A DNA stretch of 64,000 bases from an uncultured Prevotellaceae bacterium (GTDB lineage Bacteria; Bacteroidota; Bacteroidia; Bacteroidales; Bacteroidaceae). The notes beneath the pieces were generated by a model that was not told the DNA's origin, did no database searches, and was given only the letters and a program-made list of their open reading frames with translations. The translations under genes and the position numbers were made by a program. Shown in pieces: positions 57,260-64,000 of this stretch (the first letter of the stretch is position 1; the number at the start of each line of letters is the position of its first letter). The stretch spans positions 1 through 64,000 of the forward strand of contig ONRS01000143.1 of assembly GCA_900320255.1 (NCBI GenBank), in the 5' to 3' direction.

Positions 57260-58177
57260 ATGAAGAAATTAATCCTATTATCAATGATTGCAGTGGGCAT
57301 GCCCATCCAGCTTTTTGCTCAGGATGACATGTACTTTGTTCCAACCCGTGAGTTGGCCGAGCAGACCGAACGTGAGTATGGAATGCCGCGCGATACCTAT
57401 TATATAGGTTCTCGCCGTAGTGTTGATGAATACAATCGTCGCGGTAGTCACTACGAGGTAATCGATTCTCTGGGAGACGATACGATTGATTTCGACGGCA
57501 TAGCCGGCGTCTATCCAGATTCCACCTCCACCGAACCTGAAGACTACCGTTATACGCGCCGCATGAGCCGCTTTGACGGTTATGAGCCCAGTTCCGATTA
57601 TTGGGCCGGCTATTATGACGGTAGCCGCTTGTGGCATTCACCTTGGTATCTGAATGGCTGGTACTACGCTCCCGGGCGTTACAGCTGGTATGCATGGAGC
57701 GACCCTTGGTACGACCCCTGGTATGATCCCTGGTACTACGGCTCCTATGGCTGGTATTCACCCTGGCGCAGCAGTTGGTACGGCGGTTATTGGTATGGTG
57801 GCTGGCGTGGCGGCTGGTACGGTGGCTATCATCCCCATTACTACACACCAGTTTACTCATATCGTCCCGGCACGCGTAACCATGGGCACGTCAGCTACGG
57901 CAGTGGCAGCCGCGGTATTCGCACTGGTCACGGCGTCAGCTATGGCAGTGGCCGTTTCGGTGGCTCCCGGGTAAGGAATAACAGCGGCTTCACTCCACGT
58001 AGCAACACCTCGCGCGGCACTTACACTCCGCGTACCACGACCACTAACAGTCATGGCAACTTCGGCGGCTCCTTCGGTGGCGGTTCACGCTCAGGCGGTG
58101 GCAGTTTCGGCGGTGGTTCACGTGGTGGCGGCAGCCACGGTGGAGGCGGTGGCGGACACTTCGGCGGCCGACGTTAA
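57260..58177 (+). CDS. Secreted Trp/Tyr/Gly-rich low-complexity protein
   Basis: 305 residues. Signal peptide to LFAQ (residue 21). Residues 22-100 are ordinary and acidic. From about 110 to 205 the sequence is dominated by Trp, Tyr, Gly, Ser and Pro (for example SDPWYDPWYDPWYYGSYGWY), and from 205 to 305 by Gly, Ser, Arg and aromatic residues, ending in long Gly/Ser runs (GGSFGGGSRSGGGSFGGG). It is probably disordered and surface-exposed or secreted; such sequences can phase-separate or adhere. No family recognised. It precedes an outer-membrane protein gene 82 bp downstream. Confidence 0.8.
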   Translation: MKKLILLSMIAVGMPIQLFAQDDMYFVPTRELAEQTEREYGMPRDTYYIGSRRSVDEYNRRGSHYEVIDSLGDDTIDFDGIAGVYPDSTSTEPEDYRYTRRMSRFDGYEPSSDYWAGYYDGSRLWHSPWYLNGWYYAPGRYSWYAWSDPWYDPWYDPWYYGSYGWYSPWRSSWYGGYWYGGWRGGWYGGYHPHYYTPVYSYRPGTRNHGHVSYGSGSRGIRTGHGVSYGSGRFGGSRVRNNSGFTPRSNTSRGTYTPRTTTTNSHGNFGGSFGGGSRSGGGSFGGGSRGGGSHGGGGGGHFGGRR

Positions 58178-58184
58178 GTGAAGC

Positions 58185-58230
58185 TCTCTATAGGTCCTAT
58201 AAGCCCTATAAGCCTTATAAGCCATATAAG
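58185..58230. repeat. 9-bp microsatellite (TATAAGCCC)
   Basis: CTATAGGTC, CTATAAGCC, CTATAAGCC, TTATAAGCC, ATATAAG with a 9-bp period, 30 bp before the next start. Same family as 24514-24564 and 47854-47942. Confidence 0.85.
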
Positions 58231-58259
58231 TTACAACCCTAAAAAAGAATAAATATACA

Positions 58260-59813
58260 ATGAAGAAGATATTATTTGCAGCCCTGCTCACGTCATCGGT
58301 GATGCCCGCAGTGGCCCAGGAAACATACGAGAACGCCAAGATCGTGACCGAAGACCTGAACGGTACGGCCCGCTTCGTGGGCATGGGTGGTGCCATGGAT
58401 GCGCTGGGTGCCGACATCTCCACCATGAGCAGCAACCCTGCCGGCATCGGACTCTTCCGCCGTTCTTCCATTAGCGGTTCCTTTGGAGCCGTCATCCAGA
58501 GTGATGCCCCCAGCATGCCCGGGGCTGACAAGTTTAACATGTCGTTCGACCAGCTGGGCTTTGTCGTCTCCACGAACATCAGCGGCAAGAAGCAGGCCTA
58601 CCTGAACATCGGCTTCAACTACCATAAGAGCCGTAACTTCGACTTCATCCTCTCGGCTGCCGACAATCTGTATGGTGCGTCGCAGAACAAGCTGACCTAT
58701 GCCAAGGCCAAGAACGGACTGCTCTATCCTGCTAATACCTATGGCAATCCTGACTTCAGTAACCCCTACATTACCTGTAACCAGCTGGATGATATCTATG
58801 CCAACAACCTGAACTACATGGAGTCTGAAAACGCATGGTTCTATGATGAGGCTTCCGACTACCAGCTGCAGCGTTCGCACACGGGCTATATTGGTGAGTA
58901 CGACTTCAACATCAGCGGCAACATCAACAACCGCGTCTATCTCGGCCTGACCGTAGGTTACCACGACGTGCACTATCAGCACTATGGTGAATATAGAGAG
59001 AACCTGAACGTCTTCGGCAACATGCTGGTGATGGACGACCGTACCATCAAGGGTGGTGGTGCCGACTTCAAGGCAGGCGTCATCTTCCGCCCCTTGGAGT
59101 ACTCACCCTTCCGCATCGGACTGTCTGTGTCCACTCCCACGTTCTATAAGCTGACCTCTTCAAACGAGACGGCAGTGACCGACGGTAACGTGACTAATTC
59201 GTGCCGTGAATCGTACGACTTCAAACTCTACACCCCTTGGAAGTTCGGACTCAGTCTCGGTCACACCATCGGTACGCAGGTAGCACTTGGTGCGAGTGTG
59301 GAGTATGCCGACTATGGCAGCGTGGACACACGTTACGTCTCGGGTTCGTACTATGACTACTGGCTCGACAGCTTCACCGACAAGACAAAGCCCGACAATG
59401 CCATGAACCGTCACACGGATGAAACGCTCAAAGGCGTTGCAACGGTACGCGTTGGTGCAGAGTTCAAGCCCACCGACGAGCTGTCGCTGCGCGTAGGCTA
59501 CAACTACGTGTCACCCATGTACGAAGAACTTGGTTTCAAGGATGGCTCGCTTGACAGCGAGGGCTCCTACTACAGCTCGGCTACCGACTTCACCAACTGG
59601 AAGGGCACCAACCGCATTACCGCCGGTGTGGGTCTGAACCTTGGACAGTTCAACCTCTCTGCTGCCTATCAGCTCAGCACCCAAAAAGGTGAGTTCATGC
59701 CCTTCATGAACTACATTGACGATGTTGACCCGGAAGACAGCAATCTGGTTGATGTGGTGAACGTCAAGAACACGCGCCACCAGCTGCTGCTCACTCTTGG
59801 CTACACGTTCTGA
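58260..59813 (+). CDS. OmpP1/FadL-like outer-membrane protein
   Basis: 517 residues. Signal peptide ends AVAQ (residue 20). The N-terminal RFVGMGGAMDALGADISTMSSNPAGIGLFR is the OmpP1/FadL-PorV hallmark with the NPAG motif. The remainder alternates as a 14-strand-type barrel and ends in Phe (LLTLGYTF), the outer-membrane assembly signal. It likely transports hydrophobic compounds; 'hemin receptor' labels for such proteins are not supported here. Confidence 0.85.
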   Translation: MKKILFAALLTSSVMPAVAQETYENAKIVTEDLNGTARFVGMGGAMDALGADISTMSSNPAGIGLFRRSSISGSFGAVIQSDAPSMPGADKFNMSFDQLGFVVSTNISGKKQAYLNIGFNYHKSRNFDFILSAADNLYGASQNKLTYAKAKNGLLYPANTYGNPDFSNPYITCNQLDDIYANNLNYMESENAWFYDEASDYQLQRSHTGYIGEYDFNISGNINNRVYLGLTVGYHDVHYQHYGEYRENLNVFGNMLVMDDRTIKGGGADFKAGVIFRPLEYSPFRIGLSVSTPTFYKLTSSNETAVTDGNVTNSCRESYDFKLYTPWKFGLSLGHTIGTQVALGASVEYADYGSVDTRYVSGSYYDYWLDSFTDKTKPDNAMNRHTDETLKGVATVRVGAEFKPTDELSLRVGYNYVSPMYEELGFKDGSLDSEGSYYSSATDFTNWKGTNRITAGVGLNLGQFNLSAAYQLSTQKGEFMPFMNYIDDVDPEDSNLVDVVNVKNTRHQLLLTLGYTF

Positions 59814-59830
59814 GATTCCGAATAATTCCG

Positions 59831-59838
59831 TATTTTTG
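59831..59838 (+). promoter_or_regulatory. Probable -7 box of the iorA operon
   Basis: TATTTTTG 23 nt before the ATG at 59861. No well-placed -33. Confidence 0.5.
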
Positions 59839-59860
59839 CAGAACTAAATTTAGTAAAAGC

Positions 59861-61483
59861 ATGAAGAAATTACTTTTAGGAGACGAAGCCATTGCTCAGG
59901 GCGCACTCGATGCGGGCCTGAGTGGGGTGTATGCCTATCCTGGCACACCCTCAACTGAAATCACAGAGTATATACAGCTATCACCGCTTGCCAAGGAGCG
60001 GGGGGTGCATAGCCGGTGGTCAACCAACGAGAAGACGGCCATGGAGGCTGCTCTGGGCATGAGCTATATGGGCAAGCGTGCATTGGTCTGCATGAAGCAT
60101 GTGGGACTCAATGTCTGTGCCGACCCGTTTGTCAATTCCGCTATGACCGGTACCAACGGCGGACTCGTCGTGCTGGTGGCCGACGACCCTTCCATGCACT
60201 CGTCGCAGGACGAGCAGGACTCCCGTTTCTACGGTAAGTTCGCTATGGTGCCCACCCTGGAGCCCAGCAACCAGCAGGAGGCTTACGACATGATGGCCTA
60301 TGCCTTCGACATGTCGGAACAGCTGCAGCTGCCCGTGCTGATGCGTGTCACCACCCGCATGGCCCACTCGCGTGCCGTCGTGCAGCTGGTTGACACTCCC
60401 CGTGAGCCTAACGAGCTGAACTATAATGCCAAGGCCTCTAACTGGGTACTGCTGCCTGCATTCGCCCGTAAGCGCAACGTGGTGGTGACCGGCCAGCAGC
60501 CGTTGCTGGAGCAGATGGCCCTCGACAGCAAGTACAACAGCTACACCGACGGTAAGAACGAAGAGCTGGGCATCATAGCCAGCGGCATCGCCTACAATTA
60601 CCTCATGGAGTGTTTCCCTGACGGTTGTCCTTACCCTGTGCTGAAAGTCAGCCAGTACCCGCTGCCGAAGAAACTCGTGCGCCGCATGACCGACGATTGC
60701 GAATACGTGCTGATAGCCGAGGAAGGCCAGCCGTTCATCGAGGACATGGTGCGTGGCGTCATGCCCGGCAATGCTGTCATTCGTGGCCGTCTGACGGGTG
60801 AGCTTCCCCGTACGGGCGAGCTGAATCCCGACCTTATCAAGAAGGCCCTCGGCATTCCTGTTGATGAGAACTATGCGCCCTGCGAGGACGTGGCACCACG
60901 TCCGCCTGCACTCTGTCAGGGTTGCGGCCACCGCGATGTCTATGCTGCCCTCAACGAGGTGCTGCTCAAGTACCCCAATGCCCGTGTGTTTGGTGACATC
61001 GGCTGTTACACGCTTGGCTTCCTGCCGCCCTTCAAGGCCATTCATTCCTGTGTGGATATGGGAGCCAGCATCACCATGGCCAAGGGTGCCAGCGATGCAG
61101 GTCAGTGGCCGGCAGTAGCCATCATTGGCGACTCTACGTTTACCCACAGTGGTATGACGGGCCTGCTGGATGCTGTCAACGAGGGTGCCGACATCACCGT
61201 CATCATCAGCGACAACCTGACCACCGCCATGACGGGCGGACAGGACTCTGCCGGAACTAACAAGTTTGAAGCCATCTGCCGCGGACTCGGCGTGTCTGAA
61301 GAGCACCTTAAGGTGGTGGTTCCCCTGCCGAAGAACATGCCGGAGATTACGCGTGTCATCGAGGAGGAAATCAACTATCACGGCGTGAGTGTCATCATTC
61401 CCCGTCGTGAGTGCATGCAGACGCTGCAGAGAAAGTTAAAAAGTGGAAAAGTGAAAAGTGAAAAAGTGAAGAGTGAAGAATGA
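59861..61483 (+). CDS. iorA: Indolepyruvate ferredoxin oxidoreductase, alpha subunit, without ferredoxin domain
   Basis: 540 residues. It decarboxylates aryl-pyruvates to aryl-acetyl-CoA with ferredoxin. The N-terminal domain (YAYPGTPSTEITEY, NEKTAMEAALGMSYMGKRA) and the TPP-binding domain (CQGCGHRDVYAAL, DIGCYTLGFLPPFKAI, IGDSTFTHSGMTGLLDAV) are complete. The 4Fe-4S domain that ends archaeal IorA is missing; electron transfer then needs another carrier. The last 15 or so residues (KLKSGKVKSEKVKSEE) are encoded by GTGAAAA/GTGAAGA heptamers, so the natural stop was probably replaced by spacer DNA. Confidence 0.92.
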   Translation: MKKLLLGDEAIAQGALDAGLSGVYAYPGTPSTEITEYIQLSPLAKERGVHSRWSTNEKTAMEAALGMSYMGKRALVCMKHVGLNVCADPFVNSAMTGTNGGLVVLVADDPSMHSSQDEQDSRFYGKFAMVPTLEPSNQQEAYDMMAYAFDMSEQLQLPVLMRVTTRMAHSRAVVQLVDTPREPNELNYNAKASNWVLLPAFARKRNVVVTGQQPLLEQMALDSKYNSYTDGKNEELGIIASGIAYNYLMECFPDGCPYPVLKVSQYPLPKKLVRRMTDDCEYVLIAEEGQPFIEDMVRGVMPGNAVIRGRLTGELPRTGELNPDLIKKALGIPVDENYAPCEDVAPRPPALCQGCGHRDVYAALNEVLLKYPNARVFGDIGCYTLGFLPPFKAIHSCVDMGASITMAKGASDAGQWPAVAIIGDSTFTHSGMTGLLDAVNEGADITVIISDNLTTAMTGGQDSAGTNKFEAICRGLGVSEEHLKVVVPLPKNMPEITRVIEEEINYHGVSVIIPRRECMQTLQRKLKSGKVKSEKVKSEE

Positions 61484-61512
61484 AGAGTGAAGAATGAAGA
61501 GTGAAGAATCAA
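61434..61512. repeat. GTGAAGA heptamer array at the iorA end
   Basis: AAAAGTG, GAAAAGTG, AAAAGTG, then GAGTGAA GAATGAA GAGTGAA GAATGAA GAGTGAA. It begins within the iorA reading frame and runs about 30 bp past its stop. Confidence 0.8.
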
Positions 61513-61547
61513 TCGAAAATCGTAAATCCGTAAATCGTAAATGAAAA
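61495..61547. repeat. 53-bp perfect direct repeat, copy 1 (before iorB)
   Basis: Identical to 62200-62252 over all 53 bp, including an ATGAAAA at its right end. It holds the AATCGAAAATCGTAAATCCG motif. Confidence 0.9.
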
Positions 61548-61624
61548 TGACGTTCAACGTTTTAACCTTTTAACGTTTTAACCTTTTAACATTTTAACCT
61601 TTTAACGTTTTAACCTTTTAACAT
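61548..61624. repeat. TTTTAACC octamer array before iorB
   Basis: GTTTTAAC, CTTTTAAC, GTTTTAAC, CTTTTAAC, ATTTTAAC, CTTTTAAC, GTTTTAAC, CTTTTAAC: eight units of 8 bp ending three bases before the iorB ATG. Confidence 0.85.
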
Positions 61625-61626
61625 TA

Positions 61627-62202
61627 ATGAAAAAAGACATCATACTTTGTGGAGTAGGGGGCCAGGGCATCCTCTCCATCGCGACCATCATAGGCGAGGC
61701 TGCCATGAACGACGGCCTCTATATCAAGCAGGCCGAGGTTCACGGCATGTCGCAGCGTGGTGGTGACGTACAGTCAAACCTTCGCCTCTCGTCCGACCCC
61801 ATACAGAGTGACCTCATACCGCTCGGTGGTGCTGACGTCATTATTTCAATGGAGCCCATGGAGGCCCTGCGTTACCTGCCGTTCCTCTCTAAGGACGGCT
61901 GGATTATCACTTCGAGCACTCCTTTTGTCAATATTCCTAATTATCCTGACATTGAGACTATTAAGTCCGACCTCTGCAAGCTTCCTAACGTCGTCATGCT
62001 CGACATTGAGCAGGCTGCCAAGGACGGTGGCGTGCCCCGTTCTGCTAACGTCATTCTGCTGGGAGCAGCACAGAAGGCTCTCGGCATTGAGTATGGCAAA
62101 CTCGAAGACGCCATCCGTCGCGTCTTCGGTCGTAAGGGCGAGGCTGTTGTCGATGCTAACATCAAGGCACTGGCTCTTGGGAAAGTGAAGAGTGAAGAGT
62201 GA
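61627..62202 (+). CDS. iorB: Indolepyruvate ferredoxin oxidoreductase, beta subunit
   Basis: 191 residues; partner of IorA, forming the gamma-type POR domain. GVGGQGILSIATIIGEAA at 8-25 is the nucleotide-like loop, AEVHGMSQRGGDVQSNLR the subunit contact, and the rest fits IorB length. The last six residues (GKVKSEE) are encoded by the start of a GTGAAGA heptamer tract, the same ending as IorA. It is flanked on both sides by the 53-bp perfect direct repeat. Confidence 0.93.
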   Translation: MKKDIILCGVGGQGILSIATIIGEAAMNDGLYIKQAEVHGMSQRGGDVQSNLRLSSDPIQSDLIPLGGADVIISMEPMEALRYLPFLSKDGWIITSSTPFVNIPNYPDIETIKSDLCKLPNVVMLDIEQAAKDGGVPRSANVILLGAAQKALGIEYGKLEDAIRRVFGRKGEAVVDANIKALALGKVKSEE

Positions 62203-62252
62203 AGAGTGAAGAATCAATCGAAAATCGTAAATCCGTAAATCGTAAATGAAAA
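62200..62252. repeat. 53-bp perfect direct repeat, copy 2 (after iorB, includes next start codon)
   Basis: Identical to 61495-61547. Its right end is the ATG and second codon of the aminotransferase gene at 62246. Confidence 0.9.
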
Positions 62253-63565
62253 AGGCTCCTATTAAGAAAGAGATAGTCGATAGGCTCATCAGCGAGTTAG
62301 GCATCAAGGATTTTGCCAAGGCCACTATTCGCGAGGTGAAGCAGGTGGCCGCCAAGGCCGAACAGGCCAGTGGGGTAGAGTTTATCAAAATGGAGATGGG
62401 CATTCCCGGACTGCCGGCCGCACAGGTTGGCGTCGATGCACAGATCAAGGCGCTGCAGGACGGTATCGCCCATAGCTACCCGGACATACAGGGAGCACCC
62501 GTGCTGAAGAAGGAAGCCTCGCGCTTCGTCAAGGCATTCATCGGCGTAGATGTTGCCCCCGAGGGCTGCGTGCCCGTCAGCGGCAGCATGCAGGGCACGT
62601 TCGCTTCGTTCCTTACCTGTTCACAGTGCGACCCCAGGAAGGACACCGTGCTCTTCATAGACCCGGGCTTCCCCGTGCAGAAAATGCAGCTGCAGGTCAT
62701 GGGCGTGAAGTACGAGACGTTCGACGTCTATGACTATCGCGGCAGTAAGCTCGGTGCCAAGCTGGAGAGCTATCTCCAGAAAGGGAACATCTGCGCCATC
62801 GTCTATTCCAACCCCAACAACCCCTCGTGGATTTGTCTGAACGAAGACGAGCTGAAGACCATCGGTACCCTGGCCACCCAGTACGACGCAGTGGTCATGG
62901 AGGACCTGGCATACTTCGCCATGGACTTCCGTAAGGACCTGAGCAAGCCCTTCTGCCCGCCATATCAGGCCACTGTGGCCCGCTATACCGACAACTACAT
63001 GCTGCTCATCAGCGGCAGTAAGGCGTTCAGCTATGCCGGCGAGCGCATTGGTGTCACCTGCATCAGCGACAAGCTGTTCCACCGCAAGTACGAAGCCCTG
63101 GCCCAGCGTTATGAAGGACTGCCCTTCGGCCCCGTGTTCTCCACCCGTATGCTCTATGCGCTCTCCAGCGGCACCAGTCACAGCGCACAGTACGCTATGG
63201 CGGCCATGCTCAAGGCTGCTGCCGACGGCACTTACGACTTCCGCAAGGAGGTGGGCGTCTATGGTGAGCGGGCCCATAAGCTGAAGGAAATCTTCCTGCG
63301 TCACGGCTTCACCATCGTCTATGACAAAGACCTTGACGAGCCTATAGCCGACGGATTCTACTTCACCATCGGCTATCCTGGCATGACGAGCGGTCAGCTG
63401 GCCCACGAACTGATGTACTATGGTGTCAGTGCCATCAGCCTCATTACCACCGGCTCCCATCAGGAGGGCCTGCGTGTCTGCACCTCCTTCATTGAGGACC
63501 ACCAGTACGCCCTGCTCGACGAGCGCATGGCCATCTTTGAGGCCAACCGCGCGCAAGCCTCTTGA
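62246..63565 (+). CDS. Class I/II PLP aminotransferase, probably aromatic
   Basis: 439 residues. Fold type I: ISGSKAFSYAGERIGV holds the PLP Lys (near 256), YSNPNNPSW the Asn-Pro loop, and VVMEDLAYFAMD the Asp. Next to iorAB it most likely converts aromatic amino acids to aryl-pyruvates that IorAB then oxidises; this is inferred from context. A phenylacetate-CoA ligase, common beside iorAB, is not in the window. The substrate cannot be settled from sequence. Confidence 0.85.
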   Translation: MKKAPIKKEIVDRLISELGIKDFAKATIREVKQVAAKAEQASGVEFIKMEMGIPGLPAAQVGVDAQIKALQDGIAHSYPDIQGAPVLKKEASRFVKAFIGVDVAPEGCVPVSGSMQGTFASFLTCSQCDPRKDTVLFIDPGFPVQKMQLQVMGVKYETFDVYDYRGSKLGAKLESYLQKGNICAIVYSNPNNPSWICLNEDELKTIGTLATQYDAVVMEDLAYFAMDFRKDLSKPFCPPYQATVARYTDNYMLLISGSKAFSYAGERIGVTCISDKLFHRKYEALAQRYEGLPFGPVFSTRMLYALSSGTSHSAQYAMAAMLKAAADGTYDFRKEVGVYGERAHKLKEIFLRHGFTIVYDKDLDEPIADGFYFTIGYPGMTSGQLAHELMYYGVSAISLITTGSHQEGLRVCTSFIEDHQYALLDERMAIFEANRAQAS

Positions 63566-63598
63566 ACAGCCTAAGCATCAAAGCAAGCTACGCATCTA

Positions 63599-64000
63599 CT
63601 GACAGAAGTGCCGTATCTCCCCAAGATTGTAGCCGTCAGCGACGGGCAGACGTTGCTGGCCTACGACTTGAGGGAAAAAGATACTTACGAGAATACGCTT
63701 GACCGCCTTTATTGCGATTTCGCCTTCTTCTATCCGCTGATGGATGTGGAGCGGGTTCACTATGTGGAGGAAAGTCCTGCCGACGTGAAGGCTGCCGAGA
63801 AGTTGGCCAAGCTGCACGACGAACTGCGAGCCTATAACGAGTTCCGTTCTGACAGCGACCTGCACGACCTGAATATCTTTATTACTCGTCTGTTGTTCTG
63901 CTTCTTTGCCGAGGACACGGGCATCTTCGAGGGCAATCTGTTTACGGACAGTATCCAGCGATTCACGAAGCCCGACGGTTCTGACCTCTCGCAATACTTA
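63599..64000 (+). pseudogene. MmeI-like type IIG restriction/modification gene, 5' end missing, runs off the window
   Basis: An open frame without ATG (TAA at 63572-63574; possible CTG at 63599 or GTG at 63608) reads EVPYLPKIVAVSDGQTLL, then LHDLNIFITRLLFCFFAEDTGIFE. That second block is typical of the helicase-like spacer of MmeI-family enzymes, which join nuclease, methyltransferase and specificity functions in one chain. The first 130-150 residues, which carry the D-ExK nuclease motif, are absent: the frame begins right after the aminotransferase stop. So this is either a 5'-deleted remnant or a nuclease-free methyltransferase. The 3' part lies outside the window. Confidence 0.65.

Noticed and set aside
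60020..61381. 453-residue minus-strand frame
   Set aside because: A shadow of iorA, caused by strong codon bias; composition is not protein-like.

Overview
The window looks like a Bacteroidota chromosome, most likely Prevotella or a close relative. The evidence is: promoters of the TTTG-N19-21-TAnnTTTG type; DUF4270, DUF4295, DUF2027 and DUF1015 proteins; a TonB-dependent receptor with a carboxypeptidase-regulatory-like domain; a pyrophosphate-dependent phosphofructokinase; the methylmalonyl-CoA (succinate/propionate) genes; and YxDLxGR...GLYIxNGKK tails on secreted glycoside hydrolases. No phage, integrase, insertion sequence or Cas gene was seen.

Layout. 1-1225: tRNA-Arg(ACG), a lipoprotein gene and an unusual leader that may encode a small RNA. 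1226-8595: galE, a UvrD/PcrA helicase, DUF4270 lipoprotein, a short starch-synthase-like protein, panC-panD. 8706-11792: biotin carrier, a 50-aa protein, carboxyltransferase and methylmalonyl-CoA epimerase, with the remnant of a four-helix-bundle gene. 11941-18052: TonB receptor, DbpA-like helicase, serC-serA. 18177-21200: two GH5 endoglucanases. 21365-26127: HIT protein, DUF1015, IMPACT protein, map, tsaD, cinA-like. 26265-26898: rpmB, rpmG, DUF4295. 27596-40468: a co-directional cluster of a membrane PP2C/kinase fusion, a STAS protein, an MFS transporter, a 2020-aa NRPS with terminal reductase, a lipoprotein, a cytidylate-kinase-like protein, a TIGR02172-like kinase and an exported tyrosine phosphatase. 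40580-42772: a low-GC orphan FISUMP-like gene, a structured intergenic region and two HU-like proteins. 42933-57117: housekeeping genes queA, nadE, ygiQ-like, pfp, GH25 and prmA. 57260-59813: a Trp/Tyr/Gly-rich secreted protein and an outer-membrane protein. 59861-63565: indolepyruvate oxidoreductase and an aminotransferase. 63599-64000: a 5'-truncated MmeI-like methyltransferase that runs off the window.

The most interesting system is 27596-40468. A single membrane protein joins an extracytoplasmic sensor (with an EF-hand-like DxDxDG loop), a SpoIIE/RsbU-type phosphatase and an RsbW-like kinase domain. It is followed at once by its presumed STAS substrate, an exporter, and an A-T-C-A-T-R NRPS expected to release a two-building-block aldehyde or alcohol. 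The first adenylation domain lacks the Asp that normally binds the alpha-amino group.

The second theme is intergenic DNA. Several spacers hold short arrays with different sequences but the same exact 22-bp period. Many other spacers hold 7-, 8- or 9-bp microsatellites that in places have become coding sequence: the tsaD N-terminus, the ygiQ C-terminus, the iorA and iorB C-termini, and the NRPS C domain.
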